From assembly GCF_002866825.1 (NCBI RefSeq), contig NZ_PKUS01000007.1:62001-126000 (forward strand): a DNA stretch of 64,000 nt, read 5' to 3'. The position numbers and the translations under genes were made by a program. Source of the DNA: Pseudohalioglobus lutimaris (GTDB lineage Bacteria; Pseudomonadota; Gammaproteobacteria; Pseudomonadales; Halieaceae). The notes beneath the pieces were generated by a model that made no database searches, had not been told where the DNA came from, and saw only the letters and a program-made list of their open reading frames with translations. Positions 1 to 8,773 of this stretch are shown in pieces. Each line of letters starts with the position of its first letter. Positions within the stretch are counted from its first letter, which is position 1.

Positions 1-524
1 ACCGGCCGGATCTGAATATTGAGTGAACTCGAATCCGCCGCCAGATTCAGTCGACCGCAGGAACTGTTCCGGTATTCTGCCAATTCTGATACTGATGTCA
101 TCATTCCCAGAAGAGCTCGAATGCCTGTTGCAGGTGTCCCCTGGCATATTGGCCAGCGTGTTGGCAATCGAAGTGCCTATTTATATCCGCGGATGATTAC
201 AGTCTTTACCTTAACCTGCTGAAGGAACAAGCTCGAAGATACGCTTGTTCCAGGCATGTCCATCCTCTGACGACAAATCATGTGCATATCCCGCTGACGC
301 CGGAAACTGTAAACGGGGCCTCACTGACGATGAAGAACCTGGGGCGGCGCTATGTGTAATACGTTATCCGGGATTGCCAGCGCAGTGGTACATTGCGGGA
401 GGGGGCGGTAGCCCACCTAGCACTCAGATGGAACAAATACCCGGGCGTCGTGTAGAGCCAGGCCGCCGGGGAGTCAAGGACTCAAAGAAGGCCGGTCGTA
501 AGTGTTTAATCGTGGTCTGTCCCC
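1..524 (+). pseudogene. Decayed RAYT-type transposase element (left end outside window)
   Basis: This is a broken copy of the element seen intact at 6803-7644. The start of the protein is readable from about 100 (IIPRRARMPVAGVPWHI, matching the intact copy), the frame then shifts near 155-240, and the HUH core returns at about 270-300 as TNHVHIPLTP with both histidines kept. A stop follows at about 357 where the intact gene continues. Most of the region after the LWEGRFRS-like block is missing, and the sequence jumps to the 3' end (GRRV.PG, then AAGGCCGG). The right terminus TTAATCGTGGTCTGTCCCC ends at 524. No functional product is expected. The left terminus lies outside the window or is lost. 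Confidence 0.85.
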
Positions 525-539
525 GGTTTTTTCGCAGGC

Positions 540-1157
540 TTATGCGCTGCATGTTCTGTCGGTGCCGCTCTCTTCGCGCACATCCTCAAGATCTCCAATT
601 ACTTCCACCAACAGGACTCTTGCCTGGCCTACCGATGTCAGTTTGCTATCACGCTCCACCAGTTCGGGCAGCATCGCTTCCGCTGCGCTTTCACCGTCGG
701 TCTCTGCAACGCTCATTACTTCTAACCAGTACCCGGAAAGAGCGTAGTCATAGTTTTTGTTCGTTTGGGCGGCCTCTGCATAGGCAACTGCAACCGAATG
801 TTTGCACCGGGCCAGGGCTTCCAGGCCGCGATAGGCATCGTCTCCAATCTTGCTGCGCAACTTTTCCATCTCGGCGGCGACTCTACGGCTCTCAGCTTCG
901 CGCGCACTCTCTCCTTTTTTGGCCCCGTGAATTCCGCCGGTTACCGCTCCTGTACTGCCGCCCCAAACTGCCCCACGGGCAGCTGCATCGCTTACGCTTC
1001 CGCCAAATACCAGCGCTGACACCATGCCGCCGATAGCCCCCACTGCTGCACCCCCGGCAGCGCCCTGCGCTGCACCGCGGGTCGATTCAGTAGAGCAGGC
1101 AGTGATGCCTACAGCCAGCGTCGCCGTCAAAAGCAGTCGTTGTAGGACCAGGTACAT
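540..1157 (-). CDS. Glycine-zipper outer membrane lipoprotein
   Basis: A 205-residue protein with a lipoprotein signal peptide: LLLTATLAVGITAC places the lipidated cysteine at about residue 21. A glycine/alanine-rich segment follows (about residues 27-80, with GAAQGAAGGAAVGAIGG and later GGSTGAVTGGIHGAKKG), typical of glycine-zipper lipoproteins that pack helices in or against the outer membrane. The rest is helical and charged with no domain I recognise. The ATG at 1157 is preceded by about 230 bp of intergenic DNA, so it is probably transcribed alone. Its stop lies 16 bp from the end of the decayed transposon at 524, but the coding region itself does not enter the repeat. Exact role unknown. 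Confidence 0.7.
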   Translation of the reverse strand: MYLVLQRLLLTATLAVGITACSTESTRGAAQGAAGGAAVGAIGGMVSALVFGGSVSDAAARGAVWGGSTGAVTGGIHGAKKGESAREAESRRVAAEMEKLRSKIGDDAYRGLEALARCKHSVAVAYAEAAQTNKNYDYALSGYWLEVMSVAETDGESAAEAMLPELVERDSKLTSVGQARVLLVEVIGDLEDVREESGTDRTCSA

Positions 1158-1389
1158 ATGTGTTTCCCATTATTTTCTGGATGAATAGATATGCGTCAGT
1201 ATAGACAACTGCTCAGGTTTCACATTACGGGCGCAGGAAACAGGCGTTCTGCAGCAGCTCATCTGATTCGCCAACAATAGCAGGCTGAAATTTCAGGGCA
1301 ATACAATTGTTGTACTACGTTAGCCTGGTGCGAGGAGGGCCAGCGGAGAGGCTATACTAAGTGGCTTGGGGAGTGGCGGTACCTTCCGG

Positions 1390-2889
1390 TTAGTCCAGGG
1401 CCGCTCGCCATCCCTGTGTTTCGAAGTCCTTTCTGCTGCAGTGTCCTACCCTTGGAAGAAAGGGCTGCAGTTCTGGGTCATCGGTTTCTCCTAGGGCCAA
1501 AGCCTTCAGTCGCAGCAGTAGGGGGTTGGTACGCAGCAGCAAGCGGTAGGTGAGCTGGCCGTCCAGATAGGGACCCCAGTCCATCCAGTTCACATGCTGC
1601 TGCCGTGTTGCGTTACCGGGGCGATTCTGCTCGGTTGATACCACCACCGTGTAATACCCATCCGGGTCCAGTGTAAGATCCCTGTCGACCAATGCGTCGT
1701 TGCATATGCCCGCCCAAAAATTGTAATTGGTGATGGTGAAACCACGTATTTGCGCAGCAGCTGAGAACACAGGTTCGTTGGGGAAATCAGGTGTTCTAAA
1801 TGGTTTTGCCCTGACGACCAGCAATTCGCCCAGGCGACTGCTGTATGGAGTACCCAGGTACAGAATGTCATCGCTCGCGAGTATGTCGTAGGGCAGACCC
1901 CAGTTGGACCGCGTGCTGAACTTTCCGGCCGCTACCTGGGCACGGTAATCCGGTATTGGGAGCGCCGCGAACCGGGTGGTTTCAATCGGATACTCATCTT
2001 TGGCGTAGGGGAGGCAACTCTCGTGATGCTCTACTATCGTGCCCTGCGCATCCATCAATGTCACAGAGGGTAGGGGTACGCCTGTGCTGTTGGGCGGGTT
2101 AGCTCCCAGTACAGAGTCGGTCGTGCGCAGCAGAAGGAATAGCGCGGGGTTGGGTCCGCCATTGCGCTTTTCCCCTGCATAGATGGTGTTCGCGGTCGGG
2201 CTCTCAGGCAGCGGCTCGAACAGGATCGTGATCGTAAAAAATTGCTCGTCCAGGGCAGTACATTCCTCGCGAAAAGGATTGCGACTGCCCGGGTCCGGAT
2301 CGATATCCTTGTCCACCAGGGTTGGCAGCGTGTTGGTATCGAAGTCATTGGGGTGAAAGCCGAAGTAGCGGCAGCGCAGGTACTGGCCGCGAATTACAAC
2401 GCTTCCCCCCTGTGGTACAGCGAAGAATCCTTCGGGTGCCCCGTCGCCATGCCAGAAGCGGTTACTGAAGTAATTGGACGCGGACGTATCCAAAAGGTAG
2501 GGAAAGCGGTTATTCGTCAGGGGGCTGCCAGCGCCTGGCCAGCCGGTTGATAGCGGTGCACCGGTGAGTTCGCCGGCCAAGTACTTGCCATCATCCAACC
2601 GCATGGCGCAATGCTCAGCGATAAAATCGGATATGCGCCCTTCTATAAGCGCGAGCTCAGGATCACACAGCCTGGGAAATACACCCAGCACCGCCATTCC
2701 CCGGGCATCGCGTGCCTCGGCCAGCAGATCGTACAGCGCCTGAAAATCTGCCTTGATGGGCTCCGGCGCGACATCCAGCAACTGCCTGACGGTATCGGCA
2801 TGACCGATAAACTCGTTGTGGCCATGTTCAATATGTAGTTCGCCAGCTAGCAGGCTGCGCCAGGTATCCCTGAATGCTTCAATACTCAA
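1390..2889 (-). CDS. Conserved hypothetical protein, last gene of SDR-sulfotransferase operon
   Basis: A 499-residue soluble protein without signal peptide or membrane segment. The middle (about residues 160-215) carries a block ending in DPDPGSRNPF after a ..RYFGFHPND.. strand. This recalls the beta-sandwich part of DUF1214-type proteins, though I cannot assign it firmly. The start ATG overlaps the stop of the sulfotransferase by four bases (ATGA at 2886-2889), so translation is almost certainly coupled. Gene order is SDR (4850) to sulfotransferase (4052) to this gene, read leftwards. The context suggests work on a hydroxylated or sulfated lipid or sterol-like substrate; this is inference. 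No catalytic motif could be named. Confidence 0.7.
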   Translation of the reverse strand: MSIEAFRDTWRSLLAGELHIEHGHNEFIGHADTVRQLLDVAPEPIKADFQALYDLLAEARDARGMAVLGVFPRLCDPELALIEGRISDFIAEHCAMRLDDGKYLAGELTGAPLSTGWPGAGSPLTNNRFPYLLDTSASNYFSNRFWHGDGAPEGFFAVPQGGSVVIRGQYLRCRYFGFHPNDFDTNTLPTLVDKDIDPDPGSRNPFREECTALDEQFFTITILFEPLPESPTANTIYAGEKRNGGPNPALFLLLRTTDSVLGANPPNSTGVPLPSVTLMDAQGTIVEHHESCLPYAKDEYPIETTRFAALPIPDYRAQVAAGKFSTRSNWGLPYDILASDDILYLGTPYSSRLGELLVVRAKPFRTPDFPNEPVFSAAAQIRGFTITNYNFWAGICNDALVDRDLTLDPDGYYTVVVSTEQNRPGNATRQQHVNWMDWGPYLDGQLTYRLLLRTNPLLLRLKALALGETDDPELQPFLPRVGHCSRKDFETQGWRAALD

Positions 2890-4052
2890 TTTGCAATCTC
2901 CTCCTGGGCAACCGGCGGTGAGCGCGGGTGCTCTGTATCCGGCGTGAACGTGGTCATTTTTTCATAGCCGAAAGCTTCAAAGGCAAAGCCCCAGTGCTTG
3001 TTAACCGTATTGATTAACTCATCGGGAAATTCGAACGCGTTTTTGCGGTAACTGCCCAGACTATCCAGATAGGATTGTAGCTGCGGGGCTACCTTTTCAA
3101 AGTCGCCCAGCTGCAACTGGCTATAGATTCTTCTCATGACGAGCATGGGTTCTCTGTCGAGTTCTTCGAAGCGTATTTCTACGAGATCTTCCGGCGGTAT
3201 GAGCGAGCGCTGTTCCAGATACTTGTTCAACAGTTTGTCGTAGGCGTGCAGTATCCAATTGTCGATCATGTTCCATTCGAAATCCTGGAAGTTCTGCCCG
3301 GGCAGGATCATCCGGTACATGTTGCGCATCGACTGATACACCTGGTATGGGTTGCGCACGATAAATACATACTTGGCGCCCGGAAACATCGTGGTCAACA
3401 GGCCAACTCTGCCGGTATGGGCCGGTGTTTTCAGCACCAGCTGTTTACCCTCGTTTAGCAAAGTGGCCTTTTTCAGTACATCCATGTATGCAGACTGCCA
3501 CTTTGCCAGTTCCTCGGGGTTTTGACCCAGTTCTGTGACGTAACGGTCGTATATATCGGGCAGCGAACGAGGGAAGCTGGCAAAGTGAAAGGCCGCATGT
3601 TCGGTGATGCTCACTAGCGCAAGTTCTTCCTCCTGTGGGGCATCCAGCGTAATGGCCACATTGTCCATTGGGCGTGTATCGGGCATGGATGCGGCGATAC
3701 GTTTTTTTAACCAGCCGCGTCCTATCATGGCAACGGGATGCAAATTCGCCTGGTAATTGGTAACAAAGCCGAACTGTGGATCCTGCCAGAACAGGTAATG
3801 AAGATGCGTGGTGCCACTGCGGCCCATGCCCAGCAGGAAAACAGGAGGTGCGGCCAGTTCTGTTGCGTCTACCCGGCTGCCCCAGCGCAACTTCTCATAC
3901 AGGCGAAATGGTTCCACAAACAAGCTGAACAGGAGGCGTTGGGCAACGTACCCCCAGTAACGGAAGTCCACTTTCCCTCGACGTAATAACCGAAGCAGTG
4001 CCGGCAGTTGGATAAACTGTGACATCGCCGAATTGCGTTCTTGGTCGCTCAC
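2886..4052 (-). CDS. Sulfotransferase family protein
   Basis: A 388-residue cytoplasmic enzyme of the PAPS-dependent sulfotransferase superfamily (Sulfotransf_3 type). The 5'-phosphosulfate loop is visible as GMGRSGTTHL at about residues 75-84. The 3'-phosphate-binding strand-helix is VFIVRNPYQVYQSM (about residue 230), with the expected Arg and Ser. Family members move sulfuryl from PAPS to a hydroxyl group; the acceptor here is unknown. It lies 3 bp downstream of the SDR gene and overlaps the next gene by 4 bp, so the three form one operon. Pairing an SDR (alcohol/ketone chemistry) with a sulfotransferase is consistent with making or modifying a sulfated alcohol. Confidence 0.85.
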   Translation of the reverse strand: MSDQERNSAMSQFIQLPALLRLLRRGKVDFRYWGYVAQRLLFSLFVEPFRLYEKLRWGSRVDATELAAPPVFLLGMGRSGTTHLHYLFWQDPQFGFVTNYQANLHPVAMIGRGWLKKRIAASMPDTRPMDNVAITLDAPQEEELALVSITEHAAFHFASFPRSLPDIYDRYVTELGQNPEELAKWQSAYMDVLKKATLLNEGKQLVLKTPAHTGRVGLLTTMFPGAKYVFIVRNPYQVYQSMRNMYRMILPGQNFQDFEWNMIDNWILHAYDKLLNKYLEQRSLIPPEDLVEIRFEELDREPMLVMRRIYSQLQLGDFEKVAPQLQSYLDSLGSYRKNAFEFPDELINTVNKHWGFAFEAFGYEKMTTFTPDTEHPRSPPVAQEEIAN

Positions 4053-4055
4053 AAT

Positions 4056-4850
4056 TTAGTCGGGAAGGTCTGCAGACCACGGCACGCCATTGATATGACC
4101 TCCCCCGTCTGCGTGGATGGTGTTGCCGTTGACATAGCGTGCACCTTCGGAAGCGAGAAATACGGCCAATGGTCCGATGTCGCGTTCGCTGTCGCCAAGC
4201 CGCCCCATGGGGTTCAGGTTGAGAATGGCTTGCGCAGATTCCGGCTCCCATTCCATATACGCTTCCCAGGGCGCCGTAACGGCAGCGGGGCAGATGATAT
4301 TACAGGTGATGCCGTGGCGACCCCACTCGGCGGCTGCTGTGCGTGTCAGTGCCCGCAGGGCTTCTTTGGAGCTGTTGTAGCCCACAGAGAAACGATGGGC
4401 GTTGATGCCGTTCAGAGAGCACATGCTGATTATCCTTCCCCAGCCGTTGGCCTTCATGCTGGGAAAGAGCTTCTGCATGGCCCATAGAGGAGCGTGATAG
4501 TTCACCTCAGCGAGCGCCCTGATGGCCCGCTCGTTGGTATATTCCATGCGAGTGGGCTGGCCATCCCCTGCGGTCGCATTGTTGACCAGTATATTGATGT
4601 CGCCGATGTCGGTGGCAACCTGGTCAATCTTCTCTTCAAGTTGTTTTCTATCGGTAATGTCAGTTTCCAGGAACAACGCTCGGCCCTGTGGGAAATCCCG
4701 ATTGATGTTGTCTTGTGCCAGCGTGCCCACTTCAACATCGCGCGCCGCCAGAATCACGTTCGCGCCCTGTTCAGCGTAGGCCCTGGCGACTCCCAAACCG
4801 ATACCCCGACTACCACCCGTGATGAATGCTGTTTTATTTTGTAGTTGCAT
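4056..4850 (-). CDS. SDR family NAD(P)-dependent oxidoreductase
   Basis: A 264-residue classical short-chain dehydrogenase/reductase. The cofactor motif TGGSRGIG is at residues 11-18 (TGxxxGxG), the structural NNAxAG is at 90-95 as NNATAG, and the catalytic set is Ser145, Tyr158 and Lys162 (YNSSK). All key residues are present, so it should be active. It is the first gene of the leftward operon with the sulfotransferase and the 499-residue unknown. The start ATG at 4850 follows a short leader, and the minimal mobile repeat at 4939-5005 sits about 90 bp upstream, so its promoter must lie in or beside that repeat. Substrate unknown; an alcohol or ketone on a lipid is plausible. Confidence 0.9.
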   Translation of the reverse strand: MQLQNKTAFITGGSRGIGLGVARAYAEQGANVILAARDVEVGTLAQDNINRDFPQGRALFLETDITDRKQLEEKIDQVATDIGDINILVNNATAGDGQPTRMEYTNERAIRALAEVNYHAPLWAMQKLFPSMKANGWGRIISMCSLNGINAHRFSVGYNSSKEALRALTRTAAAEWGRHGITCNIICPAAVTAPWEAYMEWEPESAQAILNLNPMGRLGDSERDIGPLAVFLASEGARYVNGNTIHADGGGHINGVPWSADLPD

Positions 4851-4938
4851 CAGGGTCGGGCCCTCTTATCGCTGCAAAATTTAGTTAAGCATCGGTATCA
4901 AAGAAAGGCAAGGAGCTGCGGGAAAACGGGGGGAAAAC

Positions 4939-5005
4939 GGGGACAGACCACGTTTTCGGCAGCCAGGTTCTAACAGATGGTTTCGTTTAACCGTGGTCTG
5001 TCCCC
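4939..5005. repeat. Minimal copy of the GGGGACAG / CTGTCCCC inverted-repeat element
   Basis: A 67-bp element with both termini of the family (GGGGACAGACCACG on the left, CCGTGGTCTGTCCCC on the right) and only about 38 bp between them. The interior still resembles the left end of the intact element (TTTTC..CAGCCAG). The left boundary is preceded by a perfect 11-bp tandem duplication, GGGAAAACGGG at 4920-4930 and 4931-4941. The right terminus supplies the last codons and stop of the amidohydrolase at 4987. Confidence 0.85.
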
Positions 5006-6732
5006 GGTTTTTGTGGCCCGCGAACCAGACGACCGGGCAGTGCACCCGTTGCGCGCCCGTTGCGCTGCACCACTTCTCCGTTGACCAGGGTGGCGGTATA
5101 ACCGGTAGCGCTCTGGTGGACTCTGCGCCCATTGGCCGGCAGGTCATATTCAACCCGCGGGGGAAGCAGCGTAAGCGCGTCAAAATCGATGATGTTGATA
5201 TCGGCGCGATAACCGGCACGCAGCAAGCCCCGGTCCTCCAGGCCAACCGCGACTGCGGTGTCGTGGGTCAGACCCTTGATGACCTCGGGGATCGTAAGCC
5301 GCTCACCTTTATCGCGGTCGCGAGCCCAGTAGGTCAATAAATGGGTGGGCAGGCTGGCGTCGCAAAGAAACCCAAGATGCGCACCGCCGTCTCCGAGCCC
5401 ATAGAGGCTGTGAGGATGGCGCAGCATCGATAGTGCCGCATTCAGGGTGCCGTCGGCGATATTCACTACTGGCAGCATCAGTACCGCCTGGCCGTCCTGC
5501 TCCAGCATCAGGTCGTAGGCACAGGTTGCCGGGCTGACCCCCTGGCGAGCCGCAATTGCGCTGACCTTCTGCGTGGCGTCGGGCTCGTAATCGGGTTGCT
5601 CGCCCAGCGGATACATGAGGTCCCAGCTGCGCAGCAGCATGTCGCCGGGGAAGTCGGATGGCTCAGGGGTCTCCTCAATAATCTTTGCGCGCACGGCAGG
5701 ATCTCGCAGTGCCTGGCGCCGCTCTGCGGGCGGCAGCGTGAGCAGTGATTTAAAGGTGGATGTGTAGCTGAAGGGATTGAAGCTCGTCTCAAAGCCCATC
5801 AGGATGCCAACGGGCCTGCCGCTGACCTGCGCCTTTACCTGCAGGCCGTCCCGCTGACAGTTCTCAATCCAGTCGAGCACCGTTCTCCACTTGTCCGGTG
5901 CGTCGTGCCACTGCATGACTGTCACAGACAGAGGGCGCTCTGTTTGCTCTGCAACACGACGCAGCATGGCGAGCTCTGAATCAATATCGGAAAAGTCTGA
6001 CACCAGTTGCAGCACGCCACGCCCGCTGTCTCGCAATGCCCGCCCAATGGCGACAAGCTCCTCCTCGGCAGCATCCAGAGTGAAAATGGGTGTGCCATCA
6101 CTCGCTCGATGGTTGATGGTGCGCGACGTAGCGAAGCCCAGGGCGCCAGCGTCAATGGCTTGCTTTGCCAGCTGCTCCATGCAGGCACGGTCCTCTGCAG
6201 TGGCCGGTTCGCGTGTTACGGCGCGCTCGCCCATGGCAAACACACGCAGCGCCGCATGAGGTATCTGGGTGGCGATGTCGGCATCGTACTCGCGCTGATC
6301 CAGCTGGTCCAGATACTCAGGGAAGCTCTCCCATGTCCAGGGCAGGCCGGTGGTCAGCACGATCTCGGGTAAATCCTCCACGCCTTCCATCAGAGACACC
6401 AGGCGCTGTCGGTCTGCGGGTTTGCACGGTGCGAAACCGACGCCACAATTGCCCATCAGAACGGTGGTAACACCGTGCTGGGAAGATGGTGTGACGCTGT
6501 TGCTCCAGGTAACCTGTCCGTCATAGTGGGTATGGATATCTACAAACCCGGGGGTGACCAGCTGCCCGGTGGCGTCCATTTCCTCGCGGCCCTGAAACGC
6601 GAGACCGGTGCCCAGCGCGATAATTCGACCGTCCTGAATTGCGATGTCAGCCTGAAACGCGGGTTTCCCACTGCCATCTACCACCTGTCCGTTGCGAATC
6701 ACCAAGTCTGCTTGCTGTGTCACCGTAAACAT
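4987..6732 (-). CDS. N-acyl-D-amino-acid deacylase family amidohydrolase
   Basis: A 581-residue metal-dependent amidohydrolase of the D-aminoacylase type. Visible hallmarks are the N-terminal small beta domain (ADLVIRNGQVVDGSG), the HTH metal motif at residues 67-69 (VDIHTHYDG), the conserved Cys96 in GNCGVG, the GALGFATSRT segment, and GDGGAHLGF with the catalytic Asp. The C-terminal beta domain re-forms (YRADINIIDFD, ATLVNGEVV). Members remove acyl groups from D-amino acids or related amides; the true substrate is unknown. The last residues (GTDHG and stop) are read from the terminus of the mobile repeat at 4939-5005, so the native C-terminus has been replaced or trimmed by insertion. The catalytic core is complete, so activity is likely kept. 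Confidence 0.85.
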   Translation of the reverse strand: MFTVTQQADLVIRNGQVVDGSGKPAFQADIAIQDGRIIALGTGLAFQGREEMDATGQLVTPGFVDIHTHYDGQVTWSNSVTPSSQHGVTTVLMGNCGVGFAPCKPADRQRLVSLMEGVEDLPEIVLTTGLPWTWESFPEYLDQLDQREYDADIATQIPHAALRVFAMGERAVTREPATAEDRACMEQLAKQAIDAGALGFATSRTINHRASDGTPIFTLDAAEEELVAIGRALRDSGRGVLQLVSDFSDIDSELAMLRRVAEQTERPLSVTVMQWHDAPDKWRTVLDWIENCQRDGLQVKAQVSGRPVGILMGFETSFNPFSYTSTFKSLLTLPPAERRQALRDPAVRAKIIEETPEPSDFPGDMLLRSWDLMYPLGEQPDYEPDATQKVSAIAARQGVSPATCAYDLMLEQDGQAVLMLPVVNIADGTLNAALSMLRHPHSLYGLGDGGAHLGFLCDASLPTHLLTYWARDRDKGERLTIPEVIKGLTHDTAVAVGLEDRGLLRAGYRADINIIDFDALTLLPPRVEYDLPANGRRVHQSATGYTATLVNGEVVQRNGRATGALPGRLVRGPQKPGTDHG

Positions 6733-6802
6733 CCCTCATCGTATTTGTGCTTTCGCGCATTGTAGCAGCCCCCGCACAGATCACGAGAGAAAAGGGAGAA
6801 AA

Positions 6803-7644
6803 GGGGACAGACCACGGTTTTCAGTATCCAGCTTGTGAGCGACCACATTTGATCATTGGGTACTCCCCAATCCACGACTACAATCAGTCGAAGGCAGAAG
6901 CTGTGCCGGCAGTCTGCCATGTCTGATATGGATGTCATCATGCCCAGGAGAGCTCGAATCGCGGTTGCAGGTATTCCCTGGCATATTATCCAGCGTGGTA
7001 ATAATCGATCTGCCTGCTTCTACTCACCAGGCGATTACTCCCTGTACCTTCATCTGCTGGAAGAACAAGCCCGGAAATACGCTTGCGCTATACATGCCTA
7101 CTGTCTGATGACGAATCATGTGCATATCCTGCTGACACCGGAAACCGCAAGCGGTCCCTCACTGATGATGAAGAACCTCGGGCAGCGCTACGTGCAATAC
7201 ATCAACCGGAAGTATCAGCGCAGCGGTACATTGTGGGAAGGGCGGTTCAGGTCGTGTCTCGCACAAAGTGAAAACTACCTGCTAGTTTGCTCTCGTTATA
7301 TTGAACTGAATCCGGTGCGCGCTGCGATGGTGGATAGGCCCGGGCAGTATCACTGGTCCAGTTTTGCATGCAATGGAGAAGGGAGGTCTGACAAGTTGAT
7401 CTCTCATCATCCACACTACATGTCTCTTGGCAACTCGGCGCAGGATAGATGTCGTGCATACAGAGACCTGCTCCGTGTGCACGATGACGGCAAGACAACC
7501 GAAGAAATCCGGCGTGCCACGCAAGGAAACTATGTTCTGGGCGACAGTCGGTTTAGCGCTGATATAGAACAGATACTTGGGCGCCGTGTAGTGCCGGGGA
7601 ACTCGGGAAGGCCGGTAGGAAGTTGTTAACCGTGGTCTGTCCCC
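6803..7644 (+). mobile_element. Intact RAYT-type transposable element, 842 bp
   Basis: The element is bounded by inverted termini GGGGACAGACCACGGTT (from 6803) and AACCGTGGTCTGTCCCC (to 7644), with a single transposase gene inside. The left flank has a perfect 9-bp tandem duplication, AGAAAAGGG at 6788-6796 and 6797-6805, which includes the first three Gs of the terminus. The first ~60 bp (TATCCAGCTTGTGAG..GATCATTGGG) and the last ~40 bp (GAAGGCCGGTAGGAAG..) are the parts kept in the short non-autonomous copies elsewhere in the window, so this copy is the likely source of mobility for the family. Confidence 0.9.
6919..7629 (+). CDS. REP-associated-type (Y1/HUH) transposase, RAYT
   Basis: A 236-residue single-domain transposase of the Y1 (IS200-like) fold. 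The N-terminus MPRRAR..VAGIPWHIIQRGNNR is the hallmark opening of RAYTs. The HUH metal site is TNHVHILL (His67 and His69). The downstream YVQYIN..YQRSGTLWEGRFRS block contains the candidate nucleophilic tyrosine and the conserved LWEGR. These enzymes cut single-stranded DNA at hairpin-forming ends. I chose ATG 6919 because the family normally begins just before MPRRAR; the frame is open upstream to a TTG at 6856, and an ATG at 6940 is also possible. The stop codon TAA (7627-7629) lies inside the right terminal repeat. The gene appears intact, unlike the copy at 1-524. Confidence 0.9.
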   Translation: MSDMDVIMPRRARIAVAGIPWHIIQRGNNRSACFYSPGDYSLYLHLLEEQARKYACAIHAYCLMTNHVHILLTPETASGPSLMMKNLGQRYVQYINRKYQRSGTLWEGRFRSCLAQSENYLLVCSRYIELNPVRAAMVDRPGQYHWSSFACNGEGRSDKLISHHPHYMSLGNSAQDRCRAYRDLLRVHDDGKTTEEIRRATQGNYVLGDSRFSADIEQILGRRVVPGNSGRPVGSC

Positions 7645-7663
7645 GGTTTTGTAGTTTTTTCAT

Positions 7664-8497
7664 TCACAGCGTTTCCAGAAACCCAAGCACTGCTTCAGTG
7701 AAAATATCATTCCGGTCACCGGCCACCATGTGTCTGGCTTTCTCCACATCAACATAGCTCGCATGAGGAATGAGTTCCAAGAACTCCTGTACTTCGGCTT
7801 CGGTAACGACGTCTGAGGCGCGGCCACGAATCAGCAGCACCGGCAGAGTGATAGCGCGTGCAGCGGCGATCACTCTTGTGGGTTTCTCCGGGCTGTCCTC
7901 GCTTTGCGCAAAAAACTTGGGGTCCCAGTGCCAATAAAAGCGCCCATCTTTCTCACGCAGGTTTTTACGCATTCCGCTGGCGTCATCGCGTCGCGGACGG
8001 CCGGTGTATAGCGCTACAGCATCGGCGGCTTCTTCCAGGCTGCCAAATCCGCGTTCAATGTGCTCATTCATGAAGTCGAATATACGCTGCACACCGTCAA
8101 GGTTGAGACTGGGTGTCACATCCACCAATACGATCGCTTTGAACATTTCCTGATGGATTTCACCGGCGCCAAGCATCGCGGCAATGCCCCCTAATGATGC
8201 ACCAACGATAACCGGTGGTTCATCAAAAGAGCGAGCCAGGCACGCCATATCCAGGGAAAAGTGTGCGAGGTCATACAGTCCCTCTTCGGACCATTCGCTC
8301 TCTCCGTGCCCTCGGTGATCATACGCAACTGCATACCAGCCGCGCGATGCGAGCTCGCTGGCGGTGCCGCCCCATGAATGGCGGGTTTGGCCTCCGCCAT
8401 GCGAAAGAATGACAGGTGGGTTATTACGGTCACCGTAGGCGTCGGCTTTTAACGTAATGCCGTCTTCGCCGGTGAATTCAAAGCAGGTTGGTTGCAT
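7664..8497 (-). CDS. Alpha/beta hydrolase
   Basis: A 277-residue cytoplasmic alpha/beta-hydrolase. The oxyanion region is SHGGGQTRHSW (about residues 32-42), and the nucleophile elbow is GASLGG with Ser as the likely nucleophile (about residue 100). The acid is in the LLIRGRASDVVT strand and the histidine in KARHMVAG near the C-terminus, so the triad is complete. It resembles esterase/epoxide-hydrolase/lactonase-like members, and sequence alone does not fix the substrate. The stop lies 19 bp from the right end of the RAYT element (7644), so that insertion removed or replaced its native downstream region. Confidence 0.8.
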   Translation of the reverse strand: MQPTCFEFTGEDGITLKADAYGDRNNPPVILSHGGGQTRHSWGGTASELASRGWYAVAYDHRGHGESEWSEEGLYDLAHFSLDMACLARSFDEPPVIVGASLGGIAAMLGAGEIHQEMFKAIVLVDVTPSLNLDGVQRIFDFMNEHIERGFGSLEEAADAVALYTGRPRRDDASGMRKNLREKDGRFYWHWDPKFFAQSEDSPEKPTRVIAAARAITLPVLLIRGRASDVVTEAEVQEFLELIPHASYVDVEKARHMVAGDRNDIFTEAVLGFLETL

Positions 8498-8773
8498 AGT
8501 CTTGGGCTGCTGTAGTTATTAAGCGATCCCATCCTAACTGTTTGCGACTATTTCGTGTAGGGATGGGCGGTGGACCGGCATCCTGGAGTCCCAGTCAGTT
8601 GGGCAAGCACCGCAGTTTTGGGTGGTAAAGCGTTACTCTACCATTCTACCGCCTTCAAGGATAAAACCCGGATCCTGTGTCGTTTGAAATTGAGCTACAC
8701 TGACCGATTACGGAAAACGCAGATGTTGGCCGACGAAATGGCCACCACCAAACGTAGCAGGGAGACGCTGACC

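Noticed and set aside
245-1036. A 263-residue plus-strand open frame
   Set aside because: It runs antisense through the glycine-zipper lipoprotein gene and the decayed transposon and is full of Arg/Pro/Leu/Cys runs typical of a non-coding frame.
8570-8773. N-terminal extension of the S10 peptidase
   Set aside because: The extension has no family match, and ATG 8774 has a good RBS and the expected N-terminus.
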